DNA of 37,638 nucleotides from Halanaerobiales bacterium (GTDB taxonomy: Bacteria > Bacillota > Halanaerobiia > Halanaerobiales > DTU029): positions 1 to 37,638 of the forward strand of contig JAKSCG010000232.1 of assembly GCA_022360715.1 (NCBI GenBank), in the 5' to 3' direction. Under the pieces are notes generated by a model. It was given only the letters and a program-made list of their open reading frames with translations. It was not told where the DNA came from and did no database searches. A program made the position numbers and the translations under genes. Of the stretch, positions 16,810 to 24,709 are shown in pieces (within the stretch, counting starts at the first letter, position 1; each line of letters starts with the position of its first letter).

Positions 16810-17337
16810 ATGTTTAAGCCTAAACGGAGATCAATTTATTTTGTTTCTCAACTTTTTTCGCTGTTGCTTTTTGCTTTAATTGCACTCAGTTCAAGCGGGA
16901 AAGCAAGCTTAGCATTAGAGGGCTATATAACTGAACTTGATTTGACCAAACAGGCCTTAAAAATAGGGGGGAACTGGTATTATCTCGACAGTAACTCCGT
17001 GATTACTCGAAATGGACTGAGGACTTCACTGTTAAGCTGTCAACCAATTAGTGGACAATATCAATGGGGAAAAGCATTGCTGGAAGGCCGGACGGTCAGC
17101 CGGTTATTGATCGAATATCGAGTTTATGAAGGGGTGCTTGAGCGGATATCATTAACCGGTCAATGGCTGGAATTAAATATCTTTTTACAGCAGCCTACCG
17201 ATAGCGCTACGGTAAAAAGATTTATCTGGCAAACTAATATCACCGATGGGATGAAACTAATCGGCAAACTACAAGCAGGGGACCATGTAGTAATTATTGC
17301 AGCCGGGGGTCTCATTTTACGGATTTTATCAGAATAA
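16810..17337 (+). CDS. Exported protein of unknown function
   Basis: This 175-residue protein has a typical signal peptide: positive N-terminus FKPKRRS, hydrophobic core LFSLLLFALIALSS and a probable signal peptidase I site after SLA near residue 36. The mature part is about 140 residues of mostly beta-prone sequence, with two similar segments, EGYITELDLTKQALKIGGNW and EGVLERISLTGQWLELNIFL. These may be two copies of a small beta-barrel (OB- or SH3-like) unit. I recognise no family. The ATG at 16810 follows GGAGGAGG. It lies divergent from mgtE and 82 bases upstream of another unknown gene. Confidence 0.68.
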   Translation: MFKPKRRSIYFVSQLFSLLLFALIALSSSGKASLALEGYITELDLTKQALKIGGNWYYLDSNSVITRNGLRTSLLSCQPISGQYQWGKALLEGRTVSRLLIEYRVYEGVLERISLTGQWLELNIFLQQPTDSATVKRFIWQTNITDGMKLIGKLQAGDHVVIIAAGGLILRILSE

Positions 17338-17376
17338 AAGAAGGATTTTTGCTGCTTGTGCAGAATAATTTAGGTT

Positions 17377-17422
17377 GAGGAGGTGAAGACCTGATTAAAG
17401 CTATATCAGGTCATTAGTCATG
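17377..17422 (+). promoter_or_regulatory. Ribosome binding site separated from its start codon by a hairpin
   Basis: GAGGAGGTGA (17377-17386) is a near-perfect anti-16S match, but it lies more than 30 bases before the ATG at 17420. The gap is filled by a perfect 8-bp inverted repeat, GACCTGAT (17388-17395) and ATCAGGTC (17405-17412), with a nine-base loop. Folding this hairpin leaves one base before it and seven after, an effective spacing of about eight bases, which is ideal for initiation. No other ribosome binding site precedes the ATG. Confidence 0.6.
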
Positions 17423-18073
17423 GTTATTGAGTTATCTACTTCATTTGCAATGCGTTGCCCTACCTGTGGGCGTCTTGACGTTCACCGATTAAATGTATTT
17501 AATCTCGCCGGGGGTGAGCCGCTGGAGTATTACTGTGAATGCGGTAGTCATAAAGCTACAATTGAGCGAAAAGGCTCAAAATACATTAACATAAGGTATT
17601 ATTGTATTATTTGTGATCTGGAACATAATATGATTTTACCGCACAATATATTCTGGTCAAAAAACCATCTTAATTCATTAATCTGTCTTGATACAGAGTT
17701 AAACTTAGGATATTTTGGACCTGAGAAGAAAATCATGGCTGAATTGGACAGACAACGGGAAGAATTAAATTCCATGGCTAATGAACTTGGTTTTGATGAG
17801 TTTGCTGACCCGGAGATTATGCTCGAAATACTTGATTACCTCCATGATGTTGCGGCAGAGGGAGGTCTTTTTTGTGAATGTGGTAATCATGAAATTAGTA
17901 TTGAGCTCTATACCGATAAACTGGAATTAACCTGTAGTATCTGTGGTTCGAGCCAACAGCTTGCTGCTTCCTGTAAAGAAGACCTGTATCAACTGAAGGG
18001 GATGGATGATGTAATTATTAAATTGCCCAAAGGAAAACCAAAAAGCTCTAAAAATCCAGAGGTAAAGTATTAA
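17420..18073 (+). CDS. Cysteine-rich (zinc-ribbon-like) protein of unknown function
   Basis: This 217-residue cytoplasmic protein has five cysteine pairs: CPTC (residues 13-16), CECG near 39, CIIC near 62, CECG near 154 and CSIC near 172. The spacing suggests two treble-clef or zinc-ribbon units at each end, joined by an acidic helical middle (residues about 95-145, EKKIMAELDRQREELNSMA). I recognise no named family. It lies 24 bases upstream of the fructose-bisphosphate aldolase gene on the same strand and is probably co-transcribed. The start is chosen by the looped ribosome binding site; an internal ATG at 17450 has none. Confidence 0.72.
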   Translation: MVIELSTSFAMRCPTCGRLDVHRLNVFNLAGGEPLEYYCECGSHKATIERKGSKYINIRYYCIICDLEHNMILPHNIFWSKNHLNSLICLDTELNLGYFGPEKKIMAELDRQREELNSMANELGFDEFADPEIMLEILDYLHDVAAEGGLFCECGNHEISIELYTDKLELTCSICGSSQQLAASCKEDLYQLKGMDDVIIKLPKGKPKSSKNPEVKY

Positions 18074-18097
18074 GAAAGTGATAAGGGGGAATGGTCA

Positions 18098-18952
18098 ATG
18101 AAATTGATCTCATTGGTTGAAATATTAGCTCAAGCTAATCAAGGGCGTTATGCTGTTGGTGGGTTTAATATAAATAATTTGGAATTTTTACAAGGGATTA
18201 TCGGGGCGGCGGAAGAGCTTAATTCGCCATTAATTTTACAGACCAGTGAAGGGGCAATGAAATATATCGGGATCGATTATGTAATCGGGATGGTTGATGC
18301 TGCTGTTAAAAACAGCCCAATTCCGGTTGCTCTTCATCTGGACCACGGGAGTAGCTTTGCTGTGGTAATGAAATGTATTAGAATGGGTTATTCATCGGTA
18401 ATGTTTGACGGTTCCCATTTTCCGTTTGAGGAGAATATCAGGTTAACAAAACAGGTAATTGAAGCTGCTCATGCGGTTGGGGTTAGTGTTGAAGCCGAAT
18501 TAGGTAAATTAGGTGGGACGGAAGATGATCTTTCGGTTGATGAAAAAGATGCTACTTTTACTGATCCGGAGCAGGCGGTTGAGTTTGTTGAAAGAACAGG
18601 TGTTGATGCCCTGGCGGTAGCGATCGGGACTGCTCATGGAGTTTATAAAGGTAAGCCCGAACTTGACTTTGAGCGACTAAAAACAATCAAAGATAAAACC
18701 AATATCCCAATAGTTCTTCACGGGGCTTCCGGTCTGTCCGACGATGATTTGAAAAAGGCGATTAGCCTTGGAGTTAATAAGGTTAACGTTAATACCGATT
18801 TTCAACAGGTTTTTGCCGCAAAAATCAGGGAAATTTTCCGTAATGACCGGGAGCTTTATGATCCCCGTAAGTATTGCGGACCTGGCCGAACGGCGATTAA
18901 AGAGAAGGTTATGGAAAAGATTAGAGTTTTGGGCAGTGCCAATCAAGCTTAA
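18098..18952 (+). CDS. fba: Class II fructose-1,6-bisphosphate aldolase
   Basis: This 284-residue zinc-dependent aldolase interconverts fructose 1,6-bisphosphate with dihydroxyacetone phosphate and glyceraldehyde 3-phosphate in glycolysis. The catalytic Asp and Zn-ligand His are D82 and H83 in LHLDHGSS. Further ligands are E134 in VEAELGKLGG, the His in AIGTAHGVYKG and the His in VLHGASGLSD. VNVNTDFQ is the phosphate-binding segment. Length is normal for the FbaA-type family. The ribosome binding site is AAGGGGGAA. Tagatose-bisphosphate aldolase is a close relative, but with no tagatose genes nearby the glycolytic role is more likely. Confidence 0.95.
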   Translation: MKLISLVEILAQANQGRYAVGGFNINNLEFLQGIIGAAEELNSPLILQTSEGAMKYIGIDYVIGMVDAAVKNSPIPVALHLDHGSSFAVVMKCIRMGYSSVMFDGSHFPFEENIRLTKQVIEAAHAVGVSVEAELGKLGGTEDDLSVDEKDATFTDPEQAVEFVERTGVDALAVAIGTAHGVYKGKPELDFERLKTIKDKTNIPIVLHGASGLSDDDLKKAISLGVNKVNVNTDFQQVFAAKIREIFRNDRELYDPRKYCGPGRTAIKEKVMEKIRVLGSANQA

Positions 18953-18962
18953 TCAGTTAATC

Positions 18963-18989
18963 AGGGTTATCCCCCGGCGGGATATCCCT
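18963..18989 (+). terminator. Terminator after fba
   Basis: AGGG-T-TATCCC pairs with GGGATA-T-CCCT around CCGGC, with one T-T mismatch, and leads into a T-rich stretch (TTTCCTCTTGTTTTC). Confidence 0.65.
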
Positions 18990-19036
18990 TTCCTCTTGTT
19001 TTCTCTACCTAATGTTTCTTCATCTTAATAATCTGA

Positions 19037-19065
19037 TTGATAATTATTATTCCCTTCGTTATAAT
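19037..19065 (+). promoter_or_regulatory. Promoter of rho, with a 135-base leader
   Basis: TTGATA (19037-19042), a 17-base spacer and TATAAT (19060-19065). The leader up to 19206 contains a small hairpin AACAGA/TCTGTT followed by GTTTTT (19139-19164), a weak attenuator candidate. Confidence 0.65.
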
Positions 19066-19206
19066 TAGGAATTGTTTTTCCAATACATATGAATTAACGG
19101 ATAATCGGCTGTTAGGTTTAATTGATAAAGTTAGCTAAAACAGATTATATTTTCTGTTGTTTTTAGGATCGATTAGTTAGAATCTCAAATGAAAGGTGGA
19201 ATTGTT

Positions 19207-20463
19207 TTGCTTAATATTGGCGAACTGGAAAAGCGGACTATTACCGAACTCCATAAACTGGCTAAAGAGCTGCAAGTCAGTGGATATGCCCAGTTGCGAA
19301 AAAAGGATTTAATTTTTGCCGTTTTAAAAAAGGAGACCGAAAAGGGAGGGCATATTTTTGCGGAAGGTGTCCTGGAGATTGTGACTAATGAAGGTTACGG
19401 TTTTCTCAGACCTTCCAAGTATTTGCCGTCAGGCGATGACATCTATATCTCAGCTTCACAGATCCGACGTTTTGAATTAAGGACTGGCGATGTGGTAGCA
19501 GGCCAGGTTAGAGAACCTAAGGATTCCGAACGGTATTTTGCCCTGCTCAGGATTGAAGCAGTAAATTTTCAGGATCCGGAAAAAGTGAAAGACCGCGCCT
19601 ATTTTGAAGATTTGACTCCCCTCAATCCCCTGGAGAGAATTACCATGGAGCACCACTCCAATGAGATCTCAGCCCGGATCATTGATCTGGTATCACCGAT
19701 CGGTAAAGGCCAAAGGGGTTTGATTGTCTCGCCGCCCAAAGCCGGTAAAACGGTTTTATTACAGAAAATAGCTAACAGTATTACCGTTAATTACCCCCAG
19801 ATCAAACTGATGATTCTCTTAATTGATGAGCGACCGGAAGAAGTGACCGATATGAAGCGATCAGTGGCTGCCGAGGTAATTAGTTCAACCTTTGACGAAC
19901 CACCGGAGAATCATCTTCAAGTTGCCGAACTGGCTTTAAAGAAAGCCAAACGATTGGTCGAACATAAATATGATGTGGTTATTTTACTGGATAGTATAAC
20001 CAGATTGGCCCGGGCGGCCAATGTTACTATTCCCCCCAGCGGAAGAACCCTTTCGGGTGGTCTTGATCCTACCGCCATGCACTTCCCGAAAAGGTTTTTC
20101 GGGGCAGCACGGAATATTGAAGAGGGAGGTAGCCTGACGATTCTGGCGACAGCTCTGGTTGATACCGGTAGTAGAATGGATGATGTTATTTATGAAGAAT
20201 TTAAGGGAACCGGTAATATGGAACTCCACCTGGACAGGCAATTAGCCGAACAACGTATTTTCCCGGCGATTGATATCCGCAAATCGGGTACTAGAAAAGA
20301 AGAGTTATTATTAAAAGGAGAGGAATTGAAGACCATGTGGAAATTCCGGCAAGGGATTGCCCGTTCTGATTCCAATGACATCATGAATTCTTTAGCCAAA
20401 CAGCTGCGCAATACGGAAAACAATGAATTATTATTATCTTCATTAAAGAGAGTTTTTAAGTAA
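19207..20463 (+). CDS. rho: Transcription termination factor Rho
   Basis: This hexameric RNA helicase of about 418 residues terminates transcription. It has an N-terminal helix bundle ([17 protein letters not shown]), a cold-shock-like RNA-binding domain ([16 protein letters not shown], residues about 53-68) and a RecA-type motor. The Walker A is PPKAGKT with K181, Walker B is [14 protein letters not shown], the Q-loop region is [18 protein letters not shown], and the R-loop is [11 protein letters not shown]. The TTG at 19207 is preferred because AAAGGTGG lies seven bases upstream; an ATG at 19189 lies before that site and has none. Its stop codon lies inside the first copy of a 40-bp repeat. 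Confidence 0.97.
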   Translation: MLNIGELEKRTITELHKLAKELQVSGYAQLRKKDLIFAVLKKETEKGGHIFAEGVLEIVTNEGYGFLRPSKYLPSGDDIYISASQIRRFELRTGDVVAGQVREPKDSERYFALLRIEAVNFQDPEKVKDRAYFEDLTPLNPLERITMEHHSNEISARIIDLVSPIGKGQRGLIVSPPKAGKTVLLQKIANSITVNYPQIKLMILLIDERPEEVTDMKRSVAAEVISSTFDEPPENHLQVAELALKKAKRLVEHKYDVVILLDSITRLARAANVTIPPSGRTLSGGLDPTAMHFPKRFFGAARNIEEGGSLTILATALVDTGSRMDDVIYEEFKGTGNMELHLDRQLAEQRIFPAIDIRKSGTRKEELLLKGEELKTMWKFRQGIARSDSNDIMNSLAKQLRNTENNELLLSSLKRVFK

Positions 20464-20492
20464 ACAGATTTTTTTTTGGCCGGTTGCATTGG
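20453..20492. repeat. 40-bp direct repeat, left copy
   Basis: This 40-base stretch covers the last codons of rho (TTTTTAAG-TAA) through GGCCGGTTGCATTGG. It recurs at 21804-21843 with a single T-to-C difference (39 of 40 identical). The two copies bracket a 1,311-base segment. Confidence 0.93.
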
Positions 20493-20849
20493 GAAAATCC
20501 TGTAACAGCATCTCGAAGTTCAGAAATAATTTCATGGTAAGTAAATTCTTCATTGAGTCTCTTTTCGATAGGTTTTTTTGCTGCCAGGAAGCTTCCAAAC
20601 AGCTGGAGAAAGAGCCTATTCGGCACTTCGGCTTGTCATGGACAAAGGCTTTTCCGTTCACAACTAGTCTCGCTAAAGAACAAGTTGAAATAGCACGATT
20701 GGTATAATGTATCTTGTAAGTGTGTCCTGCGGATAATTCAACCAATGACACTTAACTATGTTCATCGTCTAAAGGTGAGAAAAACTGACCGATTAATTAT
20801 TCCATTGGGTATAAAAGACGAGAAGTATTACTGAAGGAGGCATAGAACA
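20493..20849 (+). other. Gene-free left part of the inserted segment
   Basis: In these 357 bases I see no convincing gene. Frames on either strand lack ribosome binding sites and recognisable protein motifs. A possible promoter has an extended -10, TTGGTATAAT (to 20708). It is followed by inverted-repeat arms TAAGTGT (20717-20723) and ACACTTA (20748-20754), which could be an operator for the gene at 20850. The plus-strand frame ending at 20707 may be a decayed protein tail, but I cannot identify it. Confidence 0.45.
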
Positions 20850-21680
20850 ATGGCCATTGAAAAACAGTATCAATCCGATATTGAAGCGATATTGGCAAAA
20901 CGATATGATAACGGCTGGGATTTCTGGACGACTCCCGATAAACGCCTGAGTAAAGGAGGCCCGTTTTCCACCCTTGAGAGCGCACTTCTGCTGTTGGAAT
21001 TGGGAATGGAACCCTCCGATCCTTTATTAAATGATGTTGCCGATCTGATTTTTAGCATATGGCGGGAGGATGGGCGGTTTAAACTATATCCAAAAGGCTC
21101 AATCTATCCCTGTCAAACGATCCATGCGGCCAATGTGCTTTGCCATTTAGGATATGCGACGGACAGCAGGCTTCAAAAAACCTTTCGGCATCTTTTTGAT
21201 ATACAGTATAGCGACGGCGGTTGGCGCTGTAACAAGTTCAGTTTTGGGAGAGGCCCGGAAACAGAATTTTCAAATCCCTTCCCTACGTTGACCGCTTTGA
21301 ATGCTTTTCGGTTTACAAGTTTTCTCAATAAAGAACGGCTTCTCGATAAGGCTGTGGAGTTTCTTCTTGAGCATTGGACAATCCGACAACCGCTTGGCCC
21401 CTGCCATTATGGAATTGGCACTTTGTTCATGCAGACCGAATACCCCTTCGGCAATTACAATCTCTTTATATACGTCTATGTTTTATCGTTTTACAACAGA
21501 GCAAAGGAAGATAGAAGGTTTCGTGAAGCGTTAAGCACTTTACAGAGCAAATTAGTTGATGGAAGGATTATTGTGGAAAGGGTTAATCGCAAATTGTCCA
21601 AATTCGCTTTTTGTAAAAAGGGAGAGCCAAGTGAACTGGGAACTAAACGATATAACGAAATACTGAAAAATCTTAGATAA
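20850..21680 (+). CDS. Prenyltransferase/squalene-cyclase-repeat (alpha/alpha toroid) protein
   Basis: This 276-residue protein is built of repeated helical pairs. The clearest repeat motif is YSDGGWRCNKFSFG, near residue 120, like the QW/DGGW repeats of the prenyltransferase and squalene oxidase family. Related units include GWDFWTTPDKRLSKGG and WREDGRFKLYPKG. The DXDD catalytic motif of triterpene cyclases is not present, so catalysis is doubtful, and the family contains many proteins of unknown role. The ATG follows GAAGGAGG. The gene is inside a repeat-bounded insertion between rho and rpmE and has its own terminator. Its codon use differs from the surrounding genes (more CTT, CGG, TTC), consistent with acquisition. 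Confidence 0.75.
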   Translation: MAIEKQYQSDIEAILAKRYDNGWDFWTTPDKRLSKGGPFSTLESALLLLELGMEPSDPLLNDVADLIFSIWREDGRFKLYPKGSIYPCQTIHAANVLCHLGYATDSRLQKTFRHLFDIQYSDGGWRCNKFSFGRGPETEFSNPFPTLTALNAFRFTSFLNKERLLDKAVEFLLEHWTIRQPLGPCHYGIGTLFMQTEYPFGNYNLFIYVYVLSFYNRAKEDRRFREALSTLQSKLVDGRIIVERVNRKLSKFAFCKKGEPSELGTKRYNEILKNLR

Positions 21681-21682
21681 AA

Positions 21683-21726
21683 AAAGCCCGCAAGGATGGC
21701 GTTAACCAACCTAGCGGGCTTTCATT
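21683..21726 (+). terminator. Terminator of the inserted gene
   Basis: AAAGCCCGC (21683-21691) pairs with GCGGGCTTT (21714-21722). The large loop has its own partial palindrome (GGCGTTAACC), and a short T-rich tail follows. Confidence 0.72.
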
Positions 21727-21803
21727 CAGTGTTTAGTCAGATTGTCCACGAATATGTGATTCGACCCCAAAAAGCTTTAAAAAGACAGCGTTTTTCTGGT
21801 ATA

Positions 21804-21843
21804 TTTTTAAGTAAACAGATTCTTTTTTGGCCGGTTGCATTGG
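21804..21843. repeat. 40-bp direct repeat, right copy
   Basis: This is the second copy of the repeat at 20453-20492, differing by one base. Its right end contains TTGCAT, the -35 of the rpmE promoter, so this copy retains the ancestral junction to rpmE, while the left copy retains the junction to rho. Confidence 0.93.
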
Positions 21844-21863
21844 AATTTTTACTATGGTATAAT
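21835..21863 (+). promoter_or_regulatory. Promoter of rpmE
   Basis: TTGCAT (21835-21840), a 17-base spacer and TATAAT (21858-21863) with an extended TGG. Confidence 0.75.
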
Positions 21864-21898
21864 GGAGGAGTTGAGTAACAGTAGAAAGAGGTGAACTA

Positions 21899-22105
21899 AT
21901 GAATAAGGAGATCCATCCTGAAATTATGGATACAAAAGTTGTTTGTGCCTGTGGGGCCGAATATCACACTAAATCCACCAAAGAGGGTATACATGTAGAG
22001 GTTTGTTCTAATTGTCACCCCTTTTATACCGGAAAACAGCGCAAGGCTTCCAAGGGTGGCAGGATTGAGCGATTTAATAAAAAATATGGCCGCTCTGAGG
22101 AATAG
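21899..22105 (+). CDS. rpmE: 50S ribosomal protein L31 (zinc-binding form)
   Basis: This 68-residue protein starts MNKEIHPE, typical of L31. It keeps the zinc-binding cysteines: CAC at residues 16-18, then CSNC at 36-39, so it is the C+ form rather than the zinc-free YtiA type. HPFYTGKQR and [10 protein letters not shown] complete the family pattern. The ribosome binding site AAAGAGGTGA precedes the ATG. In most Bacillota rpmE follows rho directly; here a 1.35-kb insertion separates them. Confidence 0.97.
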   Translation: MNKEIHPEIMDTKVVCACGAEYHTKSTKEGIHVEVCSNCHPFYTGKQRKASKGGRIERFNKKYGRSEE

Positions 22106-22124
22106 GGGGCCCATGTCAGTTAGT

Positions 22125-22152
22125 AGCAGGGCTAAAGAGCTCTGCTTTTTTC
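22125..22152 (+). terminator. Terminator after rpmE
   Basis: AGCAGGGCT pairs with AGCTCTGCT (one G-U) around AAAG, followed by six T residues. Confidence 0.85.
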
Positions 22153-22174
22153 ATGAATGGGAGTGACTTTTATC

Positions 22175-22753
22175 ATGTATAAAATAGCTAATACCGGCTG
22201 GATCGAAATCATTACCGGTCCGATGTATTGTGGAAAAAGTGAAGAATTGATCCGGCGGATCCGGCGGGTTAAAATTGCCCGTCAACAGATTAAAGTATTT
22301 AAACCGATGATCGATCATCGCTATAGTAAAAGTGATGTGGTCTCTCATAGTGGTGCAAGTATTGAGGCAATACCGATCGACCATCCGGAGGAGATTTTAG
22401 AACGGACCGACGAGCAGATCGATGTAATTGCGATTGATGAGGTTAATTTTTTTCCGCCAGAGATTATCGCGATCTGTGAGAAGATGGCTGATAGTGGAAA
22501 AAGAGTAATTCTGGCCGGGCTTGACCGGGATTTCCGAGGGGAACCCTTTGGAGCGATCCCGGAATTATTAGCCCGAGCAGATTATGTGGAGAAACTCCAG
22601 GCGATCTGTGTGATCTGCGGTAATCCGGCGACCCGCACCCAGCGGTTAATTAATGGACAGCCGGCTACTGATCAAGATCCAGTAATTATGGTCGGGGCCA
22701 GTGAATTTTATGAAGCCCGTTGCCGTAAATGTCACCGGGTGCTGAAAGGGTGA
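22175..22753 (+). CDS. tdk: Thymidine kinase
   Basis: This 192-residue type II thymidine kinase makes dTMP for the pyrimidine salvage pathway. The P-loop is [14 protein letters not shown] near residue 15, DEVNFF is the Walker B-like segment, and [11 protein letters not shown] is the catalytic/lasso region. A structural zinc site is formed by [13 protein letters not shown] and CRKCH near the C-terminus. The ATG at 22175 follows GGGAGTGA; the earlier ATG at 22157 overlaps that site and is rejected. It is followed four bases later by yqhQ. Confidence 0.96.
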   Translation: MYKIANTGWIEIITGPMYCGKSEELIRRIRRVKIARQQIKVFKPMIDHRYSKSDVVSHSGASIEAIPIDHPEEILERTDEQIDVIAIDEVNFFPPEIIAICEKMADSGKRVILAGLDRDFRGEPFGAIPELLARADYVEKLQAICVICGNPATRTQRLINGQPATDQDPVIMVGASEFYEARCRKCHRVLKG

Positions 22754-22757
22754 TCAA

Positions 22758-23642
22758 ATGAGTAAAGTACAGTATGGGGGTCAGGCAGTTATTGAAGGAG
22801 TGATGATTAGGGGAAAAGATAAAGCAGCAATAGCGGTCCGAAAATCTACGCAAGAGATCGTATTGAAGGAAATCCGGTTAAACCCCCTTAGTTATAAATT
22901 GCCTTGCTTAAAGTGGCCTTTTATTCGCGGGATTACTGCCCTTTTTAGTTCGTTAGTGCTGGGGATGAAATCCCTATCTTATTCGGCCAGTGCGGTTGTT
23001 GAAGAAGAAGATGAAGAGATTACCCCATTGGAAATGGGCTTAACCATGCTGATCTCATTTGGGTTAGCAATTCTATTGTTTGTTGCCTTACCGGCCGGGA
23101 TTGTTTCTCTGATTCAACCATATATTCCCCATAATATTATATTAAACTTTTTTGAGGGTATAATAAAGATTACAATGTTTTTAGCCTATGTTTCCTTGAT
23201 TGCACGCTTAAAGGATATTAAAAGGGTGTTTAAGTATCATGGGGCTGAACACAAGGTAATCTTTAATTATGAAGCGGGTTTGCCGTTAACCGTGGCTAAT
23301 GCCAGAAAGTTTTCCACCCTACATCCCCGCTGTGGAACTAATTTTATTTTTATTGTAATTCTGATTAGCATCTTTTTCTTTTCTTTTATGGGGAGGCCTC
23401 CTTTCCTGCAAAGGATATTATATCATTTGCTCTTATTGCCGGTTGTTGCCGGTACTTCCTATGAAGTCTTAAAACTGGCCGGGCGGAAAAGGGTTAATCC
23501 ATTGATTAAATTAGTAGCGACACCGGGATTATGGCTGCAAAAAATAACTACCAGTGAACCGGATGATTCGATGCTGGAGATTGCGATTAAGGCCTTTACT
23601 GCCGTATTACCTGGGGATGAAAGGGGTAAAGACCATGTATGA
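22758..23642 (+). CDS. yqhQ: DUF1385 (YqhQ-like) membrane protein
   Basis: This 294-residue protein starts with the family hallmark [14 protein letters not shown], has four to five hydrophobic segments (about 95-125, 135-155, 200-225), and contains [14 protein letters not shown] and [10 protein letters not shown], strongly conserved in DUF1385. Family members are usually described as predicted metal-dependent enzymes or membrane proteins without a proven function. The placement between tdk and prfA is the normal Firmicutes order. The last eight bases overlap the prfA start, so the two are translationally coupled. Confidence 0.92.
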   Translation: MSKVQYGGQAVIEGVMIRGKDKAAIAVRKSTQEIVLKEIRLNPLSYKLPCLKWPFIRGITALFSSLVLGMKSLSYSASAVVEEEDEEITPLEMGLTMLISFGLAILLFVALPAGIVSLIQPYIPHNIILNFFEGIIKITMFLAYVSLIARLKDIKRVFKYHGAEHKVIFNYEAGLPLTVANARKFSTLHPRCGTNFIFIVILISIFFFSFMGRPPFLQRILYHLLLLPVVAGTSYEVLKLAGRKRVNPLIKLVATPGLWLQKITTSEPDDSMLEIAIKAFTAVLPGDERGKDHV

Positions 23643-24708
23643 TTTTACGGAAAAAATGGAAGAGTTGATCCTCCAATACCAAGAGCTGAACAAAAAAATT
23701 AGTGATCCCCAGATTATTAAGGATCATAATCTTTACCAAAAGTTGATCAAAGAACATGTAAAACTGAAGAAGATCATTGATAAATATCATCAATATACCA
23801 AGGTTTTAAACGGGATTAAAGAGGCCAGGACAATTCTGGATAGTGAGGAAGATAATGATGTAAAAGAACTGGCCGAGCTTGAGCTGCAAGAGTTATTGCC
23901 GGAAAAAGAGCAGTTGGAAGAAGAACTACCGCTCCTTTTATTACCTGAGAATCCCAATGATCAAAAAAATGTTATTGTCGAGATCAGGGCCGGGGCCGGT
24001 GGAGATGAAGCAGGGCTTTTTGCTGCTGATCTGTACCGGATGTACAGCCGGTACGCGGAAAAAATGGAGTGGAAGACAGATGTAATGAACTCCAACACTT
24101 CCGGAATCGGTGGGTTTAAAGAGATTATCTTTACTGTTGAAGGAAATGAAGTGTACGGTCGTTTAAAATATGAGAGTGGTGTTCACCGGGTACAACGGGT
24201 TCCTTCGACCGAATCGAGCGGGCGGATCCACACCTCTACTGCCACCGTAGCTGTCCTGCCCGAAGTAGAAGAGGTTGATATTGAGATTGATCCCAATGAA
24301 TTGAAAATAGATGTTTACCGTTCCAGTGGCCCGGGGGGGCAAAGTGTTAATACGACTGATTCGGCGGTCCGAATAACTCACTTGCCGACCGGTTTGGTTG
24401 TTACCTGTCAGGATGAAAAATCACAGCATAAAAATAAAGCCAAAGCAATGCGGATTCTCCGGGCCAGGATCAATGAATTGTATGAACAGGAACAGCAGGC
24501 GGAAATAGATGAAGCCCGTAAAAGCCAGGTCGGAAGCGGTGAGAGGAGTGAAAAGATCCGCACCTATAATTTTCCCCAGGGACGGGTAAGTGACCATCGG
24601 ATTAATCTGACTGTACACAAACTGGAGCAGATCCTGGCCGGGGAGCTGGATCTTGTGATCGAAGAGTTGATCAGGGAAGATACAATTAAAAGGTTGCAGA
24701 AGGTGTAA
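23635..24708 (+). CDS. prfA: Peptide chain release factor 1
   Basis: This 357-residue release factor recognises UAA and UAG stop codons and triggers peptide release. The catalytic GGQ is at residues 234-236 in [34 protein letters not shown] starts domain 2, and [15 protein letters not shown] is RF1-typical. The ATG at 23635 follows AAAGGGGTAAAG inside the end of yqhQ; an open frame extends upstream to 23554 but only as the shadow of yqhQ. Its GGQ glutamine is methylated by the product of the next gene, prmC. Confidence 0.97.
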   Translation: MYDFTEKMEELILQYQELNKKISDPQIIKDHNLYQKLIKEHVKLKKIIDKYHQYTKVLNGIKEARTILDSEEDNDVKELAELELQELLPEKEQLEEELPLLLLPENPNDQKNVIVEIRAGAGGDEAGLFAADLYRMYSRYAEKMEWKTDVMNSNTSGIGGFKEIIFTVEGNEVYGRLKYESGVHRVQRVPSTESSGRIHTSTATVAVLPEVEEVDIEIDPNELKIDVYRSSGPGGQSVNTTDSAVRITHLPTGLVVTCQDEKSQHKNKAKAMRILRARINELYEQEQQAEIDEARKSQVGSGERSEKIRTYNFPQGRVSDHRINLTVHKLEQILAGELDLVIEELIREDTIKRLQKV

Positions 24709-24709
24709 A

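Noticed and set aside
20489..20707. Plus-strand 72-codon frame within the insertion
   Set aside because: No ribosome binding site or family match. It could be a decayed gene tail, but nothing supports a call.
20443..20751. Minus-strand 102-codon frame between rho and the inserted gene
   Set aside because: It overlaps the rho 3' end, has no ribosome binding site and shows no recognisable protein motif. Most likely a chance frame.
20453..21843. Insertion sequence
   Set aside because: No transposase, no terminal inverted repeats, and a duplication of 40 bp is far too long for known IS families.
23554..23634. N-terminal extension of prfA
   Set aside because: It is the out-of-frame shadow of yqhQ. 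The ribosome binding site AAAGGGG and the family start place prfA at 23635.
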